Position numbers and translations under genes: made by a program | Shown here: piece after piece, positions 58,875 to 64,000 of the stretch | Numbering within the stretch: position 1 is the first letter of the stretch | Layout of the letters: each line of letters starts with the position of its first letter | DNA from: Luteibacter sp. Sphag1AF | GTDB lineage: Bacteria > Pseudomonadota > Gammaproteobacteria > Xanthomonadales > Rhodanobacteraceae | NCBI RefSeq assembly: GCF_014192715.1 | Contig: NZ_JACHYH010000001.1 | Span: 1,302,001-1,366,000 of the forward strand | Direction of reading: 5' to 3' | DNA length: 64,000 nt | Notes under the pieces: model-generated | Seen by the model: the letters and a program-made list of their open reading frames with translations, nothing else | What the model was told of the DNA's origin: nothing | Database searches by the model: none

Positions 58875-59069
58875 TCAGGCCCGCCGGCGCAGTGCCAGGA
58901 GCAGGCTGGCCGGTGCCAGAACCAGCCAGAACGTGGGTGTCCAGCCCAGGCTTTCGCTGTGCAGCGGCATAGGCGTCAGCGTCAATACGGCGGCGCCCGC
59001 CAGCAGCCATCCAAGGGCGATCAGGGCACGTACGCGGCGCGGGGTAAGCGAATCGTTGCGGTCGATCAT
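58875..59069 (-). CDS. Small two-segment membrane protein
   Basis: A 64-residue protein with a strong GGGAGG ribosome site eight bases before the ATG at 59069, which decides for this gene over longer frames. Membrane segments are ALIALGWLLAGAAVLTLTPM and WTPTFWLVLAPASLLLALR, with basic ends (RRVR before, RRR after), so both ends should face the cytoplasm. No family was recognised. Its stop is 10 bp from the convergent RimK-type stop. Confidence 0.7.
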   Translation of the reverse strand: MIDRNDSLTPRRVRALIALGWLLAGAAVLTLTPMPLHSESLGWTPTFWLVLAPASLLLALRRRA

Positions 59070-59246
59070 GGTCGGTCCTCCCGGGTGTGGACTGATCCTC
59101 CCGTGTGCCCGTCTCAGGGATCGCGACCGCTGACACGACCTTGATCGCCATTCGGGCACGCTGACGCGGAGGCTGCTTCCCGAACGAGCAGCCCGTTACA
59201 ATGCCGGACGCTGGTTCGCGCCGGTGTTCGCCCCAGGAGAGAAAGC

Positions 59247-60083
59247 ATGAGCGCAGCTGCGCACCGTTTTGCCGTGTTCGGTCATCCGATTGGTCACACG
59301 CTGTCCCCCGAGATCCACCAGGCGTTCGCTTCCCAGTTCGGTATCGACCTGAGCTATGAAGCCATCGACGCGACCCCCGAGCAGTTTCCTGAAGCCGTCC
59401 GCCGCTTCTTCGCTGATGGCGGCCTGGGTGCCAACGTCACCCTGCCACACAAGGGCAGCGCCTTCGCGCTGGCCCAGCAGCACACGCCTATGGCGGCACG
59501 CTGCGGCACGGCCAACGTGTTGACCCCGCTGGTTGGCGGCGTCATCGAGGCCCACAACACCGATGGCGACGGCATGGTCCGCGACATCACTGAGCGCCAT
59601 TCGCTGGACTTGCGCGGACACAATGCCCTGCTTCTGGGCGCGGGCGGCGCGGCACGCGGCGTGGCCTGGGCCCTTATGGACGCTGGCGTCGGCACGCTGA
59701 CCATCGTCAACCGCTCACCTGAAAAGGCCGACGAACTCGCAGATGCCATCGGCGAACCGGCGCGCGCGCATACGCGCTACTGGGAAGACCTGGCCGACCT
59801 CGGCAGCTTCGACCTCATCATCAACGCCACCTCGGCGGGCGTGGTGGGCAACGGACTCGATCTTCCGACCGGCCTGGTAGGCAATCGGGCCCTCTGCTAC
59901 GACCTCTGCTACGGCATGGCCGCTGCCGGGTTCATTGGCTGGGCGAAGGCGTCGGGTGCGGAATACATTCACGACGGCCTCGGCATGCTGATCGAAACCG
60001 CAGCCGACGCGTTCGAGCGCTGGCACGGCAAGCGTCCGGACACCGATCCGGTCTACGCAGAACTCCGTCAGCGCTACGGCTGA
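59247..60083 (+). CDS. aroE: Shikimate dehydrogenase
   Basis: A 278-residue NADPH enzyme that reduces 3-dehydroshikimate. VFGHPIGHTLSP and NVTLPHKG (with catalytic Lys) bind shikimate, NTDGDG holds the catalytic Asp, and LLGAGGAARGV is the NADP loop. AGGAGAG lies seven bases before the ATG. The YkgJ-type gene follows 3 bp after the stop. Confidence 0.97.
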   Translation: MSAAAHRFAVFGHPIGHTLSPEIHQAFASQFGIDLSYEAIDATPEQFPEAVRRFFADGGLGANVTLPHKGSAFALAQQHTPMAARCGTANVLTPLVGGVIEAHNTDGDGMVRDITERHSLDLRGHNALLLGAGGAARGVAWALMDAGVGTLTIVNRSPEKADELADAIGEPARAHTRYWEDLADLGSFDLIINATSAGVVGNGLDLPTGLVGNRALCYDLCYGMAAAGFIGWAKASGAEYIHDGLGMLIETAADAFERWHGKRPDTDPVYAELRQRYG

Positions 60084-60086
60084 CCC

Positions 60087-60347
60087 GTGGGCCTCGTTTG
60101 CCGCGCCCGCTGCGGGGCCTGCTGTATCGCACCGTCCATCAGCTCACCCATTCCGGGCATGCCTCATGGCAAGCCCGCGGGTGTGCGTTGCGTGCAACTC
60201 ACCGACGACAATCGCTGCGCCATATTTGATCAGCCCACACGCCCGAAGGTATGCGGCGGCCTTCGTCCCGAACCTGCCATGTGTGGAAATGATCGAGTTC
60301 ATGCGCTGACGTGGCTCGCCGATCTGGAACGCGAGACGGTCCCCTGA
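60087..60347 (+). CDS. YkgJ-family cysteine cluster protein
   Basis: An 86-residue protein starting with GTG three bases after aroE, so translation is coupled. It has cysteines in [24 protein letters not shown] and [14 protein letters not shown]. The pattern C-x2-C-x-C/C...C-x7-C...RP-x-x-C is that of the YkgJ family, thought to bind zinc or an iron-sulfur cluster. The exact role is unknown. Confidence 0.85.
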   Translation: MGLVCRARCGACCIAPSISSPIPGMPHGKPAGVRCVQLTDDNRCAIFDQPTRPKVCGGLRPEPAMCGNDRVHALTWLADLERETVP

Positions 60348-60392
60348 GACGTCGCTACCCATCCCGATGTCACGGCCGTATAACGAGCGTGA

Positions 60393-60859
60393 TGCGTAAA
60401 GCGCCACAACAATGAGCATGAGCTGTCGCGGGCCCCAAAACGGAACGTACCGGATTGTGCTGTATCCGCGGTTGACATCCGACTCTTTCGATCTGCGCTG
60501 GGATATTTCGTCACCGAAACCTATAGCTTTGGCGAGACCAATAGTATAGATACATACTTCGTCCGCAGTGCCAATACTCCCAACCGTGTGGCAGAGATCC
60601 ATACACATCCCGAAAATAAAAATTTTTCGGGGATGACGGCTTTTGGTATGCCCATGGAGCACAACGTGAGAACTGTTGGTCAAACTATCGCGGCGATCTA
60701 AATCGCTATTGGTCCTTAGGGATTAATGGCATGGTGGCGTTGCCCAATGGGGGGGATATATGGATGGCATTACAAATCCACGCGAAGCCGTATAGACCGT
60801 TTCGGCCCAGAGGCTTTGGGCGACAGCGTTTTTACGATAAGAGGCAGTCACTGATATGA
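60393..60859 (+). pseudogene. Frameshifted JAMM/DUF4329-like domain fragment
   Basis: In one frame (60498 onward) the sequence reads LGYFVTETYSFGETNSIDTY, then VAEIHTHPENKNFSG. One base later in the next frame it continues GDDGFWYAHGAQRENCW and runs to QSLI and a stop at 60857. Adding one G to the four-G run at 60629-60632 joins them into HTHPENKNFSGDD, a JAMM-type metal site (H-x-H-P...S-x2-D) as in DUF4329 domains at the ends of polymorphic toxins. No start or N-terminal body is found; upstream the frame is open only to 60393. It is a toxin-domain remnant, or has a sequencing error. Base use is more AT-rich than in its neighbours. Confidence 0.65.
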
Positions 60860-61165
60860 AGCGAGTACTCCAATGGGAAGATCGCCATCGGCCAAGGAGC
60901 GTTCGTCAGCTGGGATATCCCGATGCTCCTCGCGCCATGGGAGGCTTTTAAGTCATCCGATACTGTGGAAGGCGTCATGATTAAATTTCCCGATGCCCCC
61001 GCGCTCTTGAAGCGCCCGCTCAGCGTTTATCCTCGGATTGTTTATCTGAGGGGAATGTACAGCGCGAAAGCAGCAGGCGTGAGGGAATATGGAGGTGTCC
61101 GAACCGGCAGCGCCATATCTGGATTGATCGGCAGCAAGTCACGTTTGCCTGAGTTCCGTACCTGA
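60856..61165 (+). pseudogene. Deleted paralogue of the next gene
   Basis: The ATG at 60856 overlaps the stop of the JAMM fragment (ATGA) and encodes MKRVL, identical to the start of the intact gene at 61188. It then jumps out of frame into NGKIAIGQGAFVSWDIPM (frame of 60872), which aligns with the paralogue's DGKIVMVTGYFAYAEYPM. The rest (WEAFKSSDTVEGV, GGVRTGSAISGL) aligns with EAFLSSDAASGV and GALRTGGKISEI. About 130 bp covering the signal peptide and first domain are gone, so it is probably dead unless started at an internal codon. Confidence 0.7.
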
Positions 61166-61187
61166 TGTTTTTCAGTCAAGGCCACCC

Positions 61188-61694
61188 ATGAAGCGCGTTC
61201 TTTTCTTCATCTTGTTCTTTCTATCGTTCGATGCTGTTGCGCTTGGTCCACAGAAGTCCTGCTTCCGAACAGGAGCAGACAGGGAAGGCATATGTTCAGT
61301 GTCGTTGACTACGTTGATTACCCGCGGAGAAGAGTTTGACGGCAAGATTGTCATGGTCACGGGGTACTTTGCGTACGCCGAATACCCGATGATCTTCGTG
61401 TCCAAAGAAGCGTTTTTGTCATCCGATGCAGCCAGTGGCGTCGGCATTGTGTTGCCTGAAAGCTCTGCGCTAGCCCGGAAACTCACAAATTCAGATCATC
61501 AGATCGTTGAAATAGTCGGCAGATATCACGCGGTAGCGGAAGACGTCTCGGCATTTGGTGCCTTGCGCACCGGCGGAAAAATTTCTGAAATTACCTCGGC
61601 CGGCCCCACAGAGGCCATGCCCTGGGGCTATTCACTCCCTGTTCCTTACGGAGTTGAAAAGAAGGCACATTCGGGGGGCGCGGAAACGCCTTGA
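61188..61694 (+). CDS. Secreted protein, possible immunity protein
   Basis: A 168-residue protein with a signal peptide (MKRVLFFILFFLSFDAVA) and an envelope domain with FDGKIVMVTGYFAYAEYP and GRYHAVAEDVSAFGALRTGG. Three cysteines (residues 25, 36 and none later as pairs seen) could form one disulfide. It is the intact paralogue of the deleted gene upstream. A tandem pair after a toxin-like fragment is the usual layout of immunity genes; this function is inferred. The ribosome site is weak. Confidence 0.65.
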   Translation: MKRVLFFILFFLSFDAVALGPQKSCFRTGADREGICSVSLTTLITRGEEFDGKIVMVTGYFAYAEYPMIFVSKEAFLSSDAASGVGIVLPESSALARKLTNSDHQIVEIVGRYHAVAEDVSAFGALRTGGKISEITSAGPTEAMPWGYSLPVPYGVEKKAHSGGAETP

Positions 61695-61905
61695 ACGATT
61701 CGGACAAAGGAAACGATCGCGCTTTCGACGTCCAAGCGTATGTAGTGATTGAGAGCCGATCGGCGAGGGGTAGTTCTGAGATCTTTTCCGTCGTCCCGAG
61801 CGAACCTGTGATCGGGAACTTAATCTGCTGGCGGGGGTAATCAAATGCCCGAAGTATCAGAGGCATCGGATGCACGGCAGAATCATAATTTTTGCGGAAC
61901 AAATC

Positions 61906-62352
61906 ATGAAAAGAAAGTGGGTTCGATTTTTGCTACTGGGTTCCCTGCTCGCCGTATGTAATGTATTGGCTTTCGTACGCGCGGATATGCCCCTTGAACA
62001 GAAAGTTGCGAATTCCGACGTAGTGATTATCGGTTCCGTCGTCATGCAGCGTGTTTACGATGATCGCCTGCATTTCCGTGAATTGGTGGCTCGTGTGCAC
62101 GTCGAGACGGTGCTTAAAGGCGATCCCGAAACATTTATCGAGGTTCGTTACGACAGTGACATGCCCGAGATGACGCCAGAATGCTGTGAAGCGAACAAGA
62201 CATATCTTCTGTTCCTGGCCAAAATGCCCGGGTCGGATATCTACCGTATTACCTCCGGTGGTTTCGGCGCCTATCCCATTATGGGAGCGGATTTCGCTGC
62301 GGATTGGCCAGGGAAGCCGTCTTCGCCGAAGGCGGCGCGAGTCGTCAGATAG
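61906..62352 (+). CDS. Secreted hypothetical protein
   Basis: A 148-residue protein. The start at 61906 gives a signal peptide (FLLLGSLLAVCNVLAFVRA). The mature part reads MPLEQKVANSDVVIIGSVV, then VETVLKGDPETFIEVRYDSD, a CC pair in PECCEANKTYLLFLA, and RITSGGFGAYPIMGADF. The strand pattern (VVIIGSVV...VHVETVLKG...TYLLFL) suggests an OB-like beta barrel of the kind seen in small secreted proteins. No function is assigned. It lies in the AT-richer 60.4-62.4 kb patch. Confidence 0.65.
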   Translation: MKRKWVRFLLLGSLLAVCNVLAFVRADMPLEQKVANSDVVIIGSVVMQRVYDDRLHFRELVARVHVETVLKGDPETFIEVRYDSDMPEMTPECCEANKTYLLFLAKMPGSDIYRITSGGFGAYPIMGADFAADWPGKPSSPKAARVVR

Positions 62353-62505
62353 GCAGCAGGCGGGCCACTTTCGCGCAAAGCGTCTACGCCCGCCCTGCGC
62401 TGACGATGCGATAAATGTGCCGCTGAATGCCAGTATCACAAGAATCGGATGGAGCCCTCGCGTGGTCAGGTTCACCCTGATGCTTTCCACGCGAGTGCGA
62501 CTTCG

Positions 62506-62973
62506 ATGTCCTTTGTCATTTCCGGTGTTGATCCCACCCCATTCCTTTCCCTGTATGGCCTTTCCGACGAGGAACTGACGCGTCAGGCGGTTTGTCGCGT
62601 TGTGGCAAACGAGCCTCGCAGTTTCCCCGAGCGTGTGGAGCTGCGTGATGCGGAGCCGGGGGAATCGCTACTGTTGCTCAACTACGTGCACCAGCCGACC
62701 AATACGCCTTATCAATCCAGCCACGCGATTTTTGTACGCGAAGGTGCGACGGTGGCGGCTCGGTTTGAAGCCCAGGTGCCTGCTGTCATGCAGCGACGTC
62801 TGATTTCACTTCGCGCATTCAACACCACCCATCACATCGTGACGGCCGACGTTGTAGACGGCAGCGCATTGGAAGCCTCTATCGCTGCGTTCCTGGCGCG
62901 CGACGATGTCGCCTACCTTCACGCGCATTACGCGAAGTACGGATGTTTCGCGGCAACGGTACATCGAGCCTGA
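62506..62973 (+). CDS. DUF1203 protein
   Basis: A 155-residue protein. The start at 62506 (MSFVISGVDPTPFLSLYGLS) fits the DUF1203 opening; the longer frame to 62449 does not. It has RVVANEPRSFPERVELRDAE and GESLLLLNYVHQPTNTPYQS, then HAIFVREGA, conserved in the family, and ends YAKYGCFAATVHRA. No activity is known for DUF1203. Confidence 0.85.
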   Translation: MSFVISGVDPTPFLSLYGLSDEELTRQAVCRVVANEPRSFPERVELRDAEPGESLLLLNYVHQPTNTPYQSSHAIFVREGATVAARFEAQVPAVMQRRLISLRAFNTTHHIVTADVVDGSALEASIAAFLARDDVAYLHAHYAKYGCFAATVHRA

Positions 62974-63152
62974 CATGCGAGCGCCGGCTGCATCGGACAG
63001 GTTCTGCACCTGAGCCTAGCGCAGGTCCCGCCCACCCTCGTCAGAACCCCGCCGCCACACCGCTGCAACAGTATCCCGTTAACGTGGCGCGCCCGCCGGG
63101 GACGTCCGACAGGGGGACGTCCTGGATGCGGGATTGCCCTGGCGCCACCTGC

Positions 63153-64000
63153 ATGTCTTCACATTTGAACGTTTCCTTCCTACGGCGCGCGGCCATCGCG
63201 GTGGCTGTACTGGCTGTCGTGGGTGCGGGCGCAGTCTTCGCGCTTCATCAGAGTCACGGCGAAAGTGGTGAGGTTGTTGCGGCCTCCGACGATACGGCTG
63301 ATGCCGGCACTCAGGCGAAGGGTGGCGGAGAGGTGGAGATCCTGCTTGGCCTCGCGCGTGACGCCATGAAGGACAACCGGCTGGTGTCTCCGCAGGGCAA
63401 CAACGCCTACGAGTATTACCTCAGTGTGGTGCAGCTCCAGCCGAACAACGTAGTGGCGCTGGATGCGTTGCGCGAGACGCTGCCTTTTGCGTCCACGGAA
63501 GTGGAGCGCCTGATCAATCAGCGCGAACTGGATGAGGCACGGCGCGAAATCGCCCTGCTGCGCGACTTCGATCCCACCAACTACACGCTGGTGATTCTGG
63601 GTGCGAAGCTCGATGCACAACAGCGCGTGGTCACGGCTGAAGATGAAGCCCGCGCGTCGATGATGCGCGCTGCCGATGCAAATCCTGCCCGCGCCACCCG
63701 CGCGCCGGAACCCGTGGCTGCGCCCGTGGTGGCGACCGCTCCCGCGACGACCGTCCACAACCCGGTGCGCAGCGCCCCCACGCCCGCCGCTCCGGCCGCC
63801 GCTGCCGCGGCACCGGCTGTCACAACTGCCGCCACCCGCAGCGAAACGCCACCGATCCTCCGGCGCGAAGTGTCTCCGTCGTATCCGGCCGATGCGCGTC
63901 GGCTCAAGCGTCAAGGCTGGGTGGAAGTCAGCTTCACGGTGGAGCCGGACGGCCGCGTGAGCCAGGCGTCTGTCGCCGATGCTGACCCGCGCAACCTCTT
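63153..64000 (+). CDS. TonB-type energy transducer, partial
   Basis: The gene runs off the right edge; 282 residues are visible. An N-terminal membrane anchor (AAIAVAVLAVVGAGAVFAL) is followed by a periplasmic helical part (~60-170, with NAYEYYLSVVQLQPNNVVAL, TPR-like) and an Ala/Pro-rich spacer. The start of a TonB C-terminal domain follows (PSYPADARRLKRQGWVEVSF, then VEPDGRVSQASV). It is not next to exbBD genes, so it would be an accessory TonB. The ATG at 63153 has no strong ribosome site. Confidence 0.8.
   Translation, partial: MSSHLNVSFLRRAAIAVAVLAVVGAGAVFALHQSHGESGEVVAASDDTADAGTQAKGGGEVEILLGLARDAMKDNRLVSPQGNNAYEYYLSVVQLQPNNVVALDALRETLPFASTEVERLINQRELDEARREIALLRDFDPTNYTLVILGAKLDAQQRVVTAEDEARASMMRAADANPARATRAPEPVAAPVVATAPATTVHNPVRSAPTPAAPAAAAAAPAVTTAATRSETPPILRREVSPSYPADARRLKRQGWVEVSFTVEPDGRVSQASVADADPRNL

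Noticed and set aside
60144-60683. 179-residue minus-strand frame over the YkgJ gene and JAMM fragment
   Set aside because: It covers the YkgJ cysteine motifs and the JAMM reading on the other strand, both of which make sense, and it has no family features itself.
61691-61842. Possible 50-residue reading starting with TTG at the end of the 168-residue gene
   Set aside because: It overlaps the stop as TTGA but has only a weak start, no recognisable motif and no paralogue. It could be a remnant, but there is too little to call.

Overview
This window looks like the replication-origin region of a high-GC gammaproteobacterium of the Xanthomonadales, most likely family Rhodanobacteraceae (Luteibacter or Dyella type). 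That placement is inferred from the gene set and protein style, not from a database search. The support is dnaA, dnaN, recF and gyrB in order on the minus strand, rpmH-rnpA-yidC-mnmE running away from them on the plus strand, a tonB-exbB-exbD1-exbD2 cluster as in Xanthomonas, and the hslV/hslU/xerC/DUF484/dapF/lptM order.

Positions 1-10.6 kb hold accessory surface and secreted proteins. There are three tandem phage-tail-collar domain proteins, a 1582-residue Ig-repeat autotransporter-like protein, and two tandem secreted paralogues of about 607 residues. The paralogues carry a basic RKKR site inside a conserved Cys-x19-Cys span, a GNAT-like C-terminal domain and an xDEL C-terminus. This layout resembles AB-type exotoxins and is the most interesting signal in the window.

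Positions 10.6-13.4 kb hold two FtsX/MacB-type permeases without an ATPase gene, behind a textbook sigma-54 promoter with upstream tandem palindromes. Positions 13.4-25 kb carry a radical SAM protein, a bestrophin-like channel, and an acetate module: acs, a DcaP-like porin, an MHS-family transporter, and a CrbR/CrbS-like two-component pair whose kinase has an SSS transporter N-terminus. Next come a phosphopantetheinyl transferase, pdxJ, the TonB/ExbB/ExbD cluster and a TPR protein (25-30.6 kb).

Positions 30.7-41 kb are the origin core, with a likely oriC of 216 bp between dnaA and dnaN. At 41-43 kb a type IV (AbiE) toxin-antitoxin pair lies between mnmE and an FtsK/SpoIIIE translocase that lacks the usual first membrane segment. 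A REP-like inverted pair separates ftsK from a tightly overlapped rbsKDACB ribose operon (45.8-50.5 kb).

Positions 50.6-60.4 kb are mostly housekeeping: DUF971, HslUV protease, XerC, DapF, LptM, a RimI-like acetyltransferase, a RimK-family ATP-grasp enzyme and AroE. Positions 60.4-62.4 kb look more AT-rich and partly degraded. They hold a frameshifted JAMM/DUF4329-like domain whose stop overlaps the start of a deleted gene, then an intact paralogue of that gene. This fits a decayed polymorphic toxin and immunity locus. The window ends in a DUF1203 protein and the start of a second TonB-type protein. I saw no tRNA, rRNA, CRISPR array or insertion sequence.
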